DNA of 64,000 bases from Voacanga thouarsii (GCA_026120185.1 JANUWF010002342.1:4159001-4223000); one strand, 5' to 3'; positions 1 through 12,900 are shown, counted from the stretch's first letter. The notes: generated by a model from the sequence alone, not told the origin. Program-made: numbers and translations.

Positions 1-1760
1 TTAAGAGTTGAGATCCATTCGAAACTTCTTCAAGGTATTCACCAATCAAGTAAGCCTTTTCAACCCTCCTTTTAAATTCTAGATTTATGTCTCTAGGATA
101 ATATTGGTAGGAGATAGATTATAAATAGGGTTTGAGCATGTATGGTTGTAATGAGTTGAGATTAAAGCATGAATAAATGTGTGCATGATGGAGATGGGAT
201 TGATGCATGAGTTGATTATCTTGGTTGATTGTATGGTGTTTTTAGGGTTTAATGCATGTCTCTATGTCGTGAGTGGTATTTGTGTTCAAGCATGTTAGAG
301 ATTATGTCACCTTTGGTGAATATGATATATATTCATGTGTGATTGTTAAAGCCATGATTATATTTATGATAGTAGAGTGTGGATAATGTCTTGGTAGATT
401 TGGATCTATGTTTTATTCATGATTTAGATGATTTGATGAATTGGTGTGGAGTATATATATTCATGATTGTGGTTAGCAATAGAAATACGATCATGACTTA
501 GTTGTCCCTAAGTTAATTTTATTTCACCAATAAAATTGTTTAACGCTATGATTATTCTAGTAAATTTAGAAAACCCAAGGAAAGGTGGATTTGGACTATT
601 ATATATATAATAAGGTTATTTTAATCAAATAAATGATAGCTTTTGTTAAAGAAATAAAATATATAGATATTGTATAAAATAATAATATCAAATAAAGCCT
701 TTTATGTAAATAATCATAATAAGTAAAATATTAATTTTGTAAGTCCTATATTCATAAATACTATTAAAGTTTATTTATTATCATTCAATCAAAATCTATT
801 AAAATTTACTTACAACTGATTTTAGTTACCAATTATTTTCTAGCAAATAAATTAATAGTAGATTATTATTTTACCTAGTACCACATAGGACCCTTTATCA
901 AATAAAATCTAATTTATTTTTAACAAGATTTAAACCTTCAACTTATAGTACCTATTTTCCAAACCATAGTTATTTTAATATCAAGCTAGAATTATTTTAT
1001 AAACCCTTTTATTTGTTACCTAGCCTTAAAGCTTAGGACACTAGGGACATGATGGTAATAAGTTGAGTTAGATTTAATTGTGAAAGTGAATCTTCGGCTT
1101 GAGTTTGATTGTGATTTATACTTACCCCAGACGGGGTTAGGCTAGCTGTTGGAGACCTTTCTTTTGGGCAAGGATAAAGTAAGTTTCCTTACATTCATGA
1201 AATTGATTTTATTTTATTATCTTTGTTTGAAAGAAAAGTTGGTGAGTATCTCTTGCAAACACGAAATATTAGCATGATAGCTAATTTTTGAAAACTTCTA
1301 TATTTGGAACCTTCTTATTTTGGAAACTTTCTATATTTGGAAAACTTCTAATTTTAAAAACTTCTAGATTTAGAAATTTTTAAAATGTGTCAAGCATAAC
1401 CTAGGAGCCAAGCATTAAACATTTTGATTTGTTTTGAATATGCAAGAGATGAATTCTTGATTATGCATATACTTTTCGAAAATCATAGTATGACTTATTT
1501 GAGCATGTGGCTCATCCACTATGAATTTGTGGAATAATTATTGACTTAAAACCATGCCTTCTAAAATTTTCGCACGAGTTAAAATATATTGTTTGGAATT
1601 GTATTGAGCTAATTTTGTTGATTCCACTTCGGAGCCTTATGAATTGTGAAGATTGAATAACGTTGAGTACTCAATGGGGGCTAGACCTTTATACTAGTCT
1701 TTGGTTGGTCTCGGTAGGTGGCCACCTCCGAGAGGTTGGCTCTTTTCGATTATGGCGTCA

Positions 1761-1770
1761 GTATAAAAGG
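1761..1770 (+). promoter_or_regulatory. TATA-like box of the left LTR
   Basis: The sequence gtataaaagg stands in a locally GC-rich part of the LTR about 820 bases before its 3' end, a normal place for the U3/R boundary. No transcript evidence is available. Confidence 0.35.
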
Positions 1771-1895
1771 TTGAGCTGTCCTCAGCTAGCGACGGGGTTC
1801 TAGTAGAACCGACGGCTGAAAGTGGGACAACCGGATTGGTTTGAATGAGAGAGGGAGGAGAATCTCACTCGGTAGGATGTACACCTACTAGGTGT

Positions 1896-2005
1896 TGGGG
1901 GTCAAGTGCTTCACAGAAGTGAGAGCCACCTCTGTGGCCTTTCACCACCTGACGGGGGTCATGTGCTTCACCTGGTGTGAGAGCCACCGTTGTGCCCTGT
2001 CACGT
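1896..2005 (+). repeat. Two-copy GC-rich tandem repeat in the LTR
   Basis: Two adjacent units of about 57 bases share the words gtgcttcac, gtgagagccacc and a CCTGTCAC/CTTTCACC ending. The first unit starts at about 1897 and the second at about 1954. They are diverged, so the duplication is old. Confidence 0.55.
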
Positions 2006-2584
2006 TAATTTGGTTGCTTTAATTGATGAGCTATTTTTGTGGAATTGTTCTAAAGTGTCATTGGAATTTTATTCGAAGCTCAATATCTTTCAATTATTCG
2101 TATCTTTCCAAACATAATATTTTAAGAGCATTTTGCTTCATGACTTCTCACTACTGTCTTTCAAGAAGTGAGAGTTAAATTTGTAAAGAAGGCATAACCA
2201 AGCTTTTGATATACTGTTAGTGCATGCATCATGAAAAGTGTTTTGACTTTTTAACCCAACTCACACATGGGGCTTACTGAGATTTTTATCTCATCACCCT
2301 TTTTACCATGATTTCAAGTCTATCATGCTATAGGGATGAGTAGCTAGTTGTAGCCTGCCTTGGAAGATTTTTCTGATATTTATTTTGTGTAATGCTTTGG
2401 GAGATGATAGTGGATAATTTTGTTTATGGATTTATTTTGAATTCTTGGTTTGTAATATATTTTAAATTTAAAGTATTATTTTTATTCTATTATTTTGATT
2501 ATGTGACCTAGTTATAAAGACCCCTTATCCTTTGGATGGGGCGACATCCCCGGCCTTGTCGGGCCTAGGTAGTGGGGTGTTTCA

Positions 2585-3906
2585 GGTTGGGTAGCTAGAT
2601 TTACCATATTCTGAATTTATGCTATCATATACATGAGGCCATTCCTTGTTTATCTTAGGATAGACAACAAATGATTGAAGAAAGCATGGAACTATACATG
2701 CATGCAACTATACAGTCATATTCATTATTTCCCACATCTCTTTGAACTCCCATTAGTCAAATACATCTTCTGTCAAATTTCAAAATAAACCTAGTGTATG
2801 CTTTACAAAAGAAACCTACATGCCAATCCCAAATTTTTCTTAAGCCTAGCCAAAAGATGTATACATTACAAAAATTGAGAAGTATGAAATAGATAGGATT
2901 AGCTTCTGCTAGTTGATATTATACCTGATTGGATTGAGATTCTATTAGTTGTGGACTACTTCAACTTGTTCGACTAGAAAACCCATAGAATATAGCAACA
3001 CCGTTAGGCTAAGAAAACACATAATCCCATAAGTTGAATGGTTTTTTACATTAGAGCAGTCCCAAAAAAAAAAAAAAATCAGTGAGTCATATATAGAGAT
3101 TATTAAGAGTTTTTTGCATTAGAAAAAAGTTGCAACAGTACTTTGATTGTTAAAAGTAGATGCAATTAACATTTTAATAGAAGGGTATAATTGAGAGTTT
3201 CTTTACATATGAAAGGGCATAATTAAGAGTTTTCATATTTCTAAGAGTGCGAAAAAAATAAAGTCATAATTAGTATTTATTAACAAAATACACCTAAATA
3301 CATACCACAACTTTCCACAAAAAACAACCAAATAATCTAATATAAAAAATTCAATAAAATCAACACCAAAAAGGAGATCTATGCATTTCAATCAAACTAA
3401 AAACCATCTCAGTATTTCACAAAATAGTCCTTGATTGAAATGGACATACACAAATGAATCTGTACCCCTAAAGACAAAACAAATATTTTTACAGTTAGTT
3501 TGTTCCAATATCCAGGCCTTTATCTTCCTATGTTTATACATTTCTTAGGCTTTCAAGGCAAATGAAAACATACCAAAACACTACACATGCAAATGAAGGT
3601 TCAATTGGCAACTCTATATGTGACAAATACTACTGTAATAGAAGTATAAAACAAGATATATTTCTTTCCTCTATCCACCATGGAATCTTTAGACACACTA
3701 CAGAGAATAACATTTTGAAATCACAAAACAAAAGAATTCCAAAATCACAGAAGCCTTTTTAGCAGCATGCAGGTCAAGCTTAGTGGAAAGAAGAGCAGTT
3801 TTGCTGAAAACACACGTACAAAACCAAAGAGATAACTACCAAATTAAAATATCCAAAAAAAAAAAAAAAGTAAAAGCACTTATACTCCCACTAGCATTTT
3901 TTCCAG
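2585..3906. other. Non-coding interval with a repeat shared with 5945-6085
   Basis: No credible coding region is present. Positions about 2945-3090 resemble 5945-6085: both carry cttgttcga, aagaaaacacataa and a run of A after a short gcagtccc/acagtcc word. This suggests that the flanks of the solo LTR at 3907 belong to one partly duplicated repeat. Several poly-A runs occur, at about 3065 and 3855. Confidence 0.45.
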
Positions 3907-5435
3907 TGATAGGGCCTAAATTTGTCATATATTTCTTAGGTATTTGAGGTCATTTTGTGCAATAATTGGTTATATTCCTTCATATTTGAGATTTTACCCT
4001 TGAAAGGATATTTTGATCATTATTTCAGATTTTAAGGGCAAAATAAGGCAAAATCGTCGCTAAACAAACTAGAGGCGCCACCAGTTAGGACAGGATAGGC
4101 GGCACTGGCCACGTGCTACTGGCACGCACTTTGAGACAATAAAAAATTAGTGAAACGGGGGCTGAATAGAACACAGGCAGCGCCGGTTGGGAGCCCAGAG
4201 GCGGCACCGGTTGTGACCTAAAAGAATTTGGCATGAAAATAAAAAAAAAAAATCGGCAAACAGACAGAGAGACAAAATGCAACCAGTGCCGGCCCTAGGC
4301 AGGACAAGCGACACTGGATGTGCACTGGTACAGAGGTGGTGCCTCAATTTTTGTGTGCATTTTTGGCAATTTTAGAAATTTTTGTATTTTCCTACTTCTA
4401 TTTGGCCAGAAACTCTAAAGGGACGAATTTAGGCACTTCTAAAATCTATAAATAGAGGAAAAACATAAGTCAAAGGGATGAATTGAAGAAGCAAAACACA
4501 AAATCACTCAAGTTCAAGGAGGAATTCATCAAATCAAATAGGATTGTACAAGAGAGTTTACGAAGGAAGAAGAAGGGGGCTTGTCTATAAGTGCTTTCTT
4601 TTAACTTTGTTTTCTTTTCTTGAACAATAACGTATTAATTATTTTATTATAATTTGACATTATTTTCAGTAATCATGATTTTTAGAGTTACTTTGATTTT
4701 TTGATTAATTGATTGTTATTCTTGGTGTTTAATTACTTATGTTGATTACGAGATTAATTTGTTGTTTCTTTCTATTAACTTGCTTGGAAAAAGAGTTGAT
4801 GGTGGTCTCAATTCATTAGTTTCATATTTATTGTCTATTAACTTGCTTGGAAAATGGGTTAATTGCTAAGAATTAGGTAATTAAAGGTTAATTAATGTCT
4901 ACCAGGATATGGATTTATTGGTTAATTTCATGTTTTAAATTTGCCAGGATATGGGAATTTAATCAAAAGTTGTGTTTAATGCATCTTTTTGGTGAATTAG
5001 TTGAGACAGGATATGTTATGCTAATTTGTCTAGAAGATAGTGATTTCATGGATTAGAAAAGAAGTAAACCTATCTTAATCCTTCATGATGTCAAGAAAAT
5101 GATTAGTTATGATAATGATTGGATACTTTAAGGTCATGTTTGTCAAAATAATGATTCGAGTTACATAATTCTCCATCCATGACATGTACATATTCTTTTA
5201 TTTTATTTTATTTTTTATTCTTTTTCACTTTATTAAGTCGGTTAAACAATGAAAGAAAAGTGATGGATGCATACTTGTTCCTTGAGAATCGATACTCGTT
5301 TTAAACCCTATGTTATACTTAATGATGAGTACGCTTGCTCATATGTGTAATTTGGGATTAACGTTTTAATTTAAACTTGATTGGGAATGTGCTTATTTTT
5401 ATATAATTTTTTTATACCCAAATTTGTACACATCA
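3907..5435 (+). mobile_element. Solo LTR, TGATAGGG family, copy 1 (Athila/Tat-like gypsy)
   Basis: The LTR begins TGATAGGGCC and ends tacacatca. It is homologous along its length to the reverse-strand copy at 23395-25248 and to the partial copy at 62982. It is bounded by tccag (3902-3906) and accag (5436-5440), a 5-bp target duplication with one mismatch. No internal domain or primer site follows, so it is a solo LTR left by recombination between two LTRs. A TATA box (tctataaatag) lies at about 4446. The part at 4065-4340 is a GC-rich island of imperfect GCGCC(G)G-type repeats. The gypsy lineage is inferred from LTR style. Confidence 0.8.
4446..4456 (+). promoter_or_regulatory. TATA box of the TGATAGGG LTR
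   Basis: tctataaatag is found at the same relative place in the other two copies: on the minus strand near 24380 and as ttataaatac near 63381. Conservation in position across copies supports a real core promoter at the U3/R border. Confidence 0.5.
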
Positions 5436-6240
5436 ACCAGCCACTTCACTCATATTTTTACAACAAAATTACAACTCCAACTCCTCAAAACCATAACATA
5501 AATATCAGCACAACACCCACACATCAACAGTCAAACGCTCCAATAATCTTCAATGTAAATGTGCTCCAAAATCACAAAAAATAGCAGCAAAACAGTTCAA
5601 GATTTACAGAGCATAAAATGCAGTTCAATACAAGAAAGATAGTGCATTTTATGGTAACTAAGACTAGAAATAGCTTATGAATAAGAAACAAAATAAGAAA
5701 GAAAAAGTGTGCTGAGAAATTTAGTCCTATCAACATTTTTTCTAGCCACTTTACTCACATTTTTACAACAAAATCACAACTCCAACTCCTCAAAACCACA
5801 ACATAAATATTAGCACAACACCCACACATCAACAATCAAACAACCCAATAAAGTTTAAAAGAAAAGGTCCAAAGAGTTTTCCACTCTTGTGATAGATTTA
5901 TGAAGATTTAATTTTGTTATATGCATTAAATAAGAACAATACCAATGCTACTTAGGGACAGCTTCAACCTTGTTCGATTGAAAACTCCACAGATTCCTGT
6001 AGCTCTGCCAATCCAAGAAAACACATAAATCAATAACGTCACTGGTTTTGGACATATGAACAGTCCAAAAAAAAAAAAAAACAGAATATGGTGGAACTTT
6101 GAACAAAAAGCTGCTAAATAATCAACAAATGGTCACGATTTTATTAGATAAATAAAATGAAATCAATATGTTTAATTGAATACATCCAAAAGAAATGTTT
6201 ATTATATATAAATATGTCTCAAAATTCTAACATATTATAA
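5436..6240. repeat. Locally duplicated non-coding DNA left of the transposase
   Basis: A unit of about 120 bases at 5436-5560 (gccacttcactcat, ccaactcctcaaaacca, caacacccacacatcaac) recurs at about 5740-5860 with few changes. The unit before the LTR insertion (gcattttttccag at about 3893) matches the start of the second copy (acattttttctag), so the solo LTR sits inside the first copy. The rest, to 6240, is AT-rich with no gene seen. It may be the 3' non-coding part of the CACTA element, but no CACTA terminus was recognised here. Confidence 0.55.
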
Positions 6241-6735
6241 CTATTCACTTTCACTATAGAATTTGCTCTCTAATTCATCTTCTGACTCTGAAGTAGATAT
6301 TACTATATCAGATTCATCGGAACTATTTTTCAAGTCTTTGTCATTCTCTTGCAAACTAACATTAACAGAGGGATCCACATCTTCATAAATATTGTTTGGG
6401 TCCCTTAGATTGTCTAATGGATCATTCATAATATCAATACTTGGATTCTGCACTTCATTTTCTTGCAATGCACTATCAATTGTAGCCATTTCTAACGTTC
6501 GTCTTGCAGCGACATGACAAACATGCAACCAATTTGCAGTATCCTTTCTGGGACTTGGATATAGTACGAAATACACTTGAGTTCCTTGAAATGCAAGTGC
6601 AAATGGCTCAAATTTGTTCCATAATCTTTTAGGATTAATATTAAGTAGTTTGTACCTAGAATGAATTCTTACTCCCACGTCATGTCTTGGATCATACCAA
6701 TCACAATGAAATAAATAGGCATGTTTAATAGGCAA
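6241..6735 (-). pseudogene. CACTA transposase TNP2, C-terminal DUF4216 domain
   Basis: This 164-residue open frame is the C-terminal part of the TNP2 transposase. It carries the DUF4216 signature: a LFHCDWYDP word near residues 8-16, then RYKLLNINPKRLWNKFEPF, then FQGTQVYFVLYPSP, and WLHVCHVAARR before an acidic tail rich in Asp, Glu and Ser. The tail ends at a stop at 6241, so this is probably the true C terminus. Upstream the frame is broken: the preceding piece of the domain continues in another frame near 6669-6929 (GPKRFVRTYTQFFVNGYNFHT). The family mobilises CACTA elements in trans. This copy cannot make the full protein. Confidence 0.85.
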
Positions 6736-6929
6736 ACTAGGATACCCAGTTCCCCCACTTCCTTCAAAGTACCATAGTAATCCACTGTGTCTCCATCATC
6801 ATTATTAGAACCTTTTATGCATACGCCACTATTTGTTGTGGCCTTTCCTTTGCTATGAGCAACTGTGTGAAAGTTGTAGCCATTCACAAAAAACTGTGTG
6901 TACGTGCGCACAAATCTCTTTGGCCCCAA
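6669..6929 (-). pseudogene. TNP2 fragment linking DUF4218 to DUF4216
   Basis: An 86-residue frame contains words typical of the start of DUF4216 in TNP2 proteins (FFVNGYNFHT, then KGKATTNSGVCIKGS, then DYYGTLKEVGELG). It overlaps the following C-terminal frame in a different phase, which shows a frameshift at about 6700-6735 where ...VIGMIQDM replaces the expected coding of the CDWYDP motif. It is the same ancestral gene as its neighbours. Confidence 0.75.
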
Positions 6930-7183
6930 CTCAGATGTTTTATTTCACCGTTTGAAACATTGTTACCTGGATCGTGCACCTATTTGACACAAAAATATTA
7001 TAACTAAAAAAGATGAAGTTAATTAGAATGGAAATTTGGGATGACACGACATTAGATATATTCTTACATATTCCTTCAACCATTGAACAAACTCTCTTTC
7101 CAATGCTAACTCTAAATCAAAATAAGAAATGTTCGTTGTATTAGAGCTCTTCTTAGCCTTGAACAGCCTGAATTTTATTAAAT

Positions 7184-7910
7184 TTAAAAAAATGGTGAGA
7201 TGTTAAAACTTATCTCATTCCAAAATAATTTGTGCAAATCCATACTCACTCCACATATGGTTGGACCTATTTGGTACACATACAATACAACTACATCATA
7301 CTCTTTATCTGACAGGCACTTCGTCTTTGCAGCACCTGATGGCCGCCCAGGACAGTTAAATGTTGAAATACTTGACCTCATTAACTCATCAAAACCACCA
7401 CTATTGTCATTTCGTTCAACCCTTCTACTCTTTATTTTGACATTACGATCAAAGTAAAAAGTACAAAACGTCAAAACTTCTTCAACTAGGTATGCATTGC
7501 AAATTGAAACTTCAACTCTTGCTTTATTTTTCACCTTCTTCTTTAAATTGTACAAGAACCTATGGTTGGAGATTTATCAATATGGATATTAACAAATTGA
7601 GGTTTAAAAAATAATAAATTACATATTTAACTAACCTCTCAAAAGGATACATCCACCTATATTACACTCCCACTAAAGCTTCATATGGTAAGTGGATTGG
7701 CAAATGTTCCATTGAATCAAAAAAGCTTAGTGGAAATTTTTTTTCCAATTTGCATATTATCATAGCAATATTCTCTTCTAGTTTCAAAATTTGTTCAACA
7801 CGTAACATTCTAGAAGTCAAGTCCTTAAAGAACAAGCTTAATTCTGTTAGAGTATTGCTAACAACATCTGGAAGCAAATAGCGAAACGCTATTGGTATCA
7901 ACCGAAGCAT
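7184..7910 (-). pseudogene. TNP2 transposase, DUF4218 domain (two broken frames)
   Basis: The frame at 7662-7910 has the DUF4218 core: IAFRYLLP, then LTELSLFFKDL, then CKLEKKFPLSFFDSMEHLP, then IHLPYEA. The frame at 7184-7555 continues the domain with LKKKVKNKARVEVSICNAYL, VEEVLTFCTFYF and CPGRPSGAAK, followed by the LSDKE word. Stops and a gap at about 7556-7660, possibly a degraded intron, separate the two. Gene order and phase follow the family order Transposase_21, DUF4218, DUF4216. Confidence 0.82.
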
Positions 7911-8074
7911 GAATACATGACAATCATGCCTCTTAAGGACAAATAATTTTCATTGCTTCTCATCCATACATCTTAATAAATTGAAAACATAACCATCTGG
8001 GAATTTCAAAGATTTAATCCACTCACACAAAATTTTTTGAGCATTTTTTTCATACAATAGCATGCCTTTGGTTT

Positions 8075-9583
8075 CTTGGTACCTGCTTCTACTAACTCTA
8101 AATCCCTTTGTCAGCAAATCTCACGTAAATCTCTCCTTGCATTCTTATGGTCTTTTGTCTTCCCCTTCGCGTCAAAGACTGTATTGAAGATATTATCAAA
8201 AAAATTCTTTATAATATGCATTACATCAACATTATGCCTAATGACATTTGTTCTCCAATATGCTAAGCTCCAAAATATACTTTGCTTACTCCAGTTCTGG
8301 GATTTCCCGTATCCTTCAGGTACGTGATTCCCACCATTTTTTATAACAGTTGAAAAATCTTTCACCTGTGCCCATATTTCATCCCCACTTAGTCTACATA
8401 GGGGTGTTGAATCCTCAATTCAGTTCTTTCTAAATGAGCTCTTATTCTTCCGAAAAGGGTGGTGTAATGGTAAAAACTATCGATGGCAATCAAAGAAGCA
8501 TTGCTTTTTAGAGTTTTGAAGCCTGAATGCCTTTGATTTTTCCATACAATCTGGACAAGATAATCTACCAGCTGTACTCCATCCAGAAAATATGCCATAT
8601 ACTGGGAAATCACTGATCGTCCACATTAGAGCAACTTTCATATGAAAATTTTGCTTCTTTGAAATGTCATATGTAAGAACTCCAACTTCCCATAGATGTA
8701 GCAATTCATCAACCAAAGGCTACAAATAGACATCGAGCTTCTTCTTGGGGTTCTTAGGACAAAGTATTATTTTACTAAGGAAAATGTATGGCGTTTTCAT
8801 ACACATACCAGGTGGTAAATTATATGGTGTTACCATCACAGGCCAATACAAATATTGCTTACCAGATATCCCAAATGGAGCAAAACCATCAGTGGAAAGT
8901 CTAAGTCTTACATTTCAAGCCTCAAAAGAAAATGTTGGGTGTGTGCTATTGAAAACCTTCTAAGCTTTTGCTTCAGAAGGATAACTAATGGTGCTCTGAA
9001 CGGCTTCATGTTCCGCAAGCCATCTCATATGCTCAGCTGTAGCTTTCGAAGTATAAAATCATTGCAATCTTGCTGTTAATGGGAGATAGTGTTACAATCT
9101 TGCTGTTAATGGGAGGTAGTGCATTCTCGCATATGCTACATTTTTCTCCACGCCTAAACTTCCTTTTTTTTTTTGCTTCCATCTAGGATGGTTGCAAGAC
9201 ATACAGTGTGTGAACCCAATACAAACTTTTCAAAAAAGCATACAGCCATTTACACAACAATCTATTTGTTCATACGGAAGTCCTAACCCAGATACAAGCT
9301 TTTTTATCTCATAAAAGTTTTTGGGCAGCTTATCCTCTTCAGGTATGACATCTTTAATCAGCTGTGATATTGCATCATAACAGGCTTCAAGTAAGTTATA
9401 ATCAGACTTAATGTTCAGAAGTCGCACAACTGTGAATAACTGGGAGTGACTACAGCCTAGCCATAAAAGCTTATCTGCAACATGTAGCAAATCATAGAAA
9501 CTTTGTGCATTCGTATTAGGCTCTTCTTTCATCTGTATAGTTTTATTAAATCTTATATTATGTCCTGTTGCATCAAATACCAT
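8075..9583 (-). pseudogene. TNP2 transposase, Transposase_21 catalytic region
   Basis: Several short frames together make the Transposase_21 domain. At 9230-9583 there is DLLHVADKLLWLGCSHSQL and then GLGLPYEQIDCCVNGCMLF, the usual start of the domain. At 8477-8716 there is LLHLWEVGVLTYDISKKQNF, then GWSTAGRLSCPDCMEKSKAF. At 8111-8365 there is YWRTNVIRHNVDVMHIIKNF and KGKTKDHKNARRDL. The intervening 8745-9229 is recognisable only in fragments on the minus strand. At least three frame changes and several stops make it inactive. In this family the region acts as the DDE-type nuclease. Confidence 0.83.
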
Positions 9584-9709
9584 TTCCCTAATTTGATGGC
9601 TTACAATAGGACTTTCCTCCCTTTCATCATCAACCTCTATGCTATTCCTTCGCTGTGAACTAAAAATATAAGGTTCCCCATGAGCATGCCATTGATAGTA
9701 ATTTGGGTT

Positions 9710-9922
9710 CTAACACAAATATAGCTTTACATCATCTACCTCAGAAAACTTACGGTTTTTGCACGTTGAGCATGGACACCTTATTTTTCCTCCACTAGTA
9801 AAATTAACTTGTGTAGGTGCAAATTGAACAAACTCATCAATTCCATGAAGAAACTCCCTTGTTAATCCTTTTTTACCAAGTAAGAGCCTATTATACATCC
9901 ATGCTCGAGCTTCTCTCATCAT
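9710..9922 (-). pseudogene. TNP2 transposase N terminus (transposase-associated domain)
   Basis: The frame starts MMREARAWMYNRLL and contains KKGLTREFLHGIDEFVQFA followed by IRCPCSTCKN. This is the zinc-binding-like transposase-associated domain found at the N terminus of plant TNP2 proteins. The methionine at 9922 is the natural start, since the family begins with the same M-x-x-x-R-x-W-M-Y word. A stop ends this part at 9710 and the next part resumes at 9583 in another frame. Confidence 0.8.
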
Positions 9923-12900
9923 ATCAACCTACGTTTGGAGATAAGCTATATCACCCATTCACCCTAAATACACACAAGCTTTTACACATTTCCCATGCAT
10001 ATACACACATATACAAATGAAGGAAAAATTTATAATGGATAATACCACCACCAATGAACAAAAAGAAAAAAAAAGATAGAATAGAAGGATGCCAGCTTTA
10101 AGATCATACAATACCCAATAGAAATATCTATTATTTTTGTTAGAACCGACATCAACCAGAGAAAGTAAGTATCAAGGTGGATTGTTCATAAGAAGAAAAA
10201 AAAAAAAAGATATTGTGAGTAAATTACAACCACATAGCCATGTAGTAGTAATTACAATAAGCTCACTCTAGAAGAGATATTCGAGGCTTTCCTTGTTTTC
10301 TAAAGCAATCACAAATATTTTTTAACACATTGTCCTAAAAAGCTCATCATGATTTTATGAGGAAAAGAAGGACAAATGATAATGTGAACCATCAAATAAC
10401 TTTTTAGTAGATGATAATTTGCACCATGTTATAACTTTTTAACATGCTGCCTACAGATGATTAGTCATTAGCATGTGTGGATAAATAAAGTAAAACTGCC
10501 AATCATAGTGTACTAGTGTACTTGGTGAAATTTGCATGGCTATTTCTGTATTTCGTATCTATGTTAAGAAAAATGTTGTTCCCTATTATTGTTACTCAAA
10601 GAGAATCAAATGGATGCCTACAAAACTTGTTTGACTAGCATGTCAAACAACTTGTTTTCGTTTCTCTTTTGTTGCGTACACAATTGAAAATCATTTTCCA
10701 AACAACTAGTTGGAAAAGGGGAAAAGATAATATTTATAGCCAGCCATCACCCTTAAGTACAACACTAAAGAATGTAATATATTCATCGACTATTTCTACC
10801 AGTCCTTTTCCCCTTTTGCCCTCTTGGTAAACTTGTAGATCCACTAGGGTCAGGAGTAGCTGCCAAAACCTGATGGATAGTACAATAAACTTTCCGGCCT
10901 CTAGAAAATCCAGTGAAAAAAGATATAGAACAATAGCAAGATTCAAAATTTGTAAGGGGTAAATGTTTCATGCAATAATGGAGCATTCCAGAGGAATGAA
11001 ATTTTCCAGTATATATGGAGTATGTATGTGGTGTAAATATGAGGCTATCAAACTCTTAGTTCAGCTGAGCCTTCAATGGGGTAAGTTAATTTACAAAATA
11101 TGATGGTTGTAGGTATGAAATATTGCTAAACATGCATAGCCATTCTATTGAAGTAATCACTGCCATTCTCCAAACCTTATGTGCCTTTGACCCATATACG
11201 GTAAAAGATATCAAACTGAGATCAAAACTATATAGCTGGCAAAATATGCAAAAAATCGAACAAGACACATCTATTATTTTCTGTAATCTCTTCTAGAATC
11301 TCATTTATGCTCAAATTTGTTTTCAAGGGAAGCTCCAGGTACAAAAGTATACTACTTGTATATATCATTATTCTTAGGTCAAATCAAATAACTTCTTAGT
11401 TCATTTTTTGGCGAATAAAACAACTGCATGTTTCCCATATTATGGGCATATATGTATAACATACAACCCGAGATAAATTACAATTTCAGTAGTTTGATTT
11501 CCAACTCCAAAGTCTTCTCCCACATCACATCATGCAGTTTTAATTTAGCAGCACAAAAGCTTCATTGCTGTTGCTGCAGTTTTCAACCACTACTTTTTAA
11601 TCAAGCAATATTTTCAACTTCCAACAACAAAGTAAATTATTGCTTTCACAATATCATACTACCCAATCACTGTGGAGCTAATTATGTCAGAAAACATTAG
11701 AACTACCCACCCCAGATTTCCTACTTGTATGCCTTAATCAAAAAGTAAAGTATGAGTTCTATGCATTCATTGTTTGAGAAGAGAAATAATAAAAAAAAAA
11801 ATAAGAATACATAATTGTAGAGCCAATAGACTATATAACCCATCCAAATTTGTGCAAAACTAGCATCATCAAAGAAAATGATATTCAAAGGCTTCCATAC
11901 ACCAAGAATTAATTGTTAGCCAAAAAAAAAATCCTTCTTGTTGCTCAAAAACAGAGGGGGGAAAAAAAATACATAAATGGCATCCTTCTTACATGCCCCT
12001 ATTATTGTTACTCAAAAAAAAAAAAAATCCAGAGCTAAAAAAGGTTCATGCTAGCCAAGGGAAGAGAAAGAATAGTAATTCCTTCTTGTCTTGCTTTATA
12101 AATAGAACAAAAACAGAGGGAAAAAACACATAAATGGAGCAGTTTATTTAGGTACTGATGATAGGTTTCAACAAAACCAAATTCTTTTATTAAATTCTCT
12201 CTCTAATATTAGTCATAAGTAATAAAACCTTTAGTCTATTCTTCCGTTTATGGATTTACATACACAAAATCAGACATTCCACCACTATATTCGAACTGAA
12301 GCAGAAACCCACATTCGAACTGAAGTAAAAAACCCACATTTGAACTAAGGCCATAGCAAACATAGCAACAACAAACCACAACAATAAACTCAAATTTCAA
12401 AGCCTCGTTTCAAAATTAATACAAATTTCACACATCTCAACACGAAGGCGGCATAATCAAGTTAAAATTTTGTCTCAAACAACAATCAAATCGAAGAAAT
12501 AGTACAATAAGGGATGCCACTATTACTTGCAGTATACTTCAAAAGTGCAAACTTAGGCGAATGTGGCCTGAGATCTGAGAGATTTTGAGGGCTTTTCTTT
12601 GCTTCTATGTGCGTTAATGTGTGTCGCAACCGATGAGAGTGAGAGGCTTGCATTGAAGAATGGCAACAGTTGGTATTAGCAGCGAGAAGTAGTAGGAAGC
12701 ACCGAGAAATGTGAGGGTGAGAGTAGGATATGTAATTTAATTTATTTTTTTTATTTTTTATATTATTACATTTTTTTCCTTCTTATATTTACAAAGTTGA
12801 ATTATAATTAGTTACTATATTTCTAATTCATATAATATATAAAAATTAATTATATATATTTATATTTTTGTGTATATATAAGTAATAGTAATAACAATAT

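Larger units (their letters stand above)
1..2584 (+). repeat. Partial LTR of a probable Ty3/gypsy retrotransposon (3' part)
   Basis: No coding frame is seen. The right end, at about 2520-2584, has the look of a plant gypsy LTR terminus: a GC-rich stretch (ggcgacatccccggcctt at about 2540, then gggcctaggtagtggggtgt) ending in CA at 2584, followed by unrelated sequence. A TATA-like box (gtataaaagg) lies at 1761-1770, with a G-rich stretch downstream. The bases after 2584 do not resemble a tRNA primer site, so this is a solo LTR or a 3' LTR. Its TG start is not identified and may lie outside the window. The family assignment is inference from general LTR architecture. Confidence 0.5.

Noticed and set aside
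4085..4347. Two overlapping minus-strand frames of about 65 residues
   Set aside because: They lie in the GC-rich island of a solo LTR, are not shared by the other copies and have no protein-like features.
2945..6085. A transposon bounded by the similar sequences at 2945-3090 and 5945-6085
   Set aside because: The two are direct copies but lack TG/CA or inverted ends and a target duplication. A local duplication is a simpler explanation.
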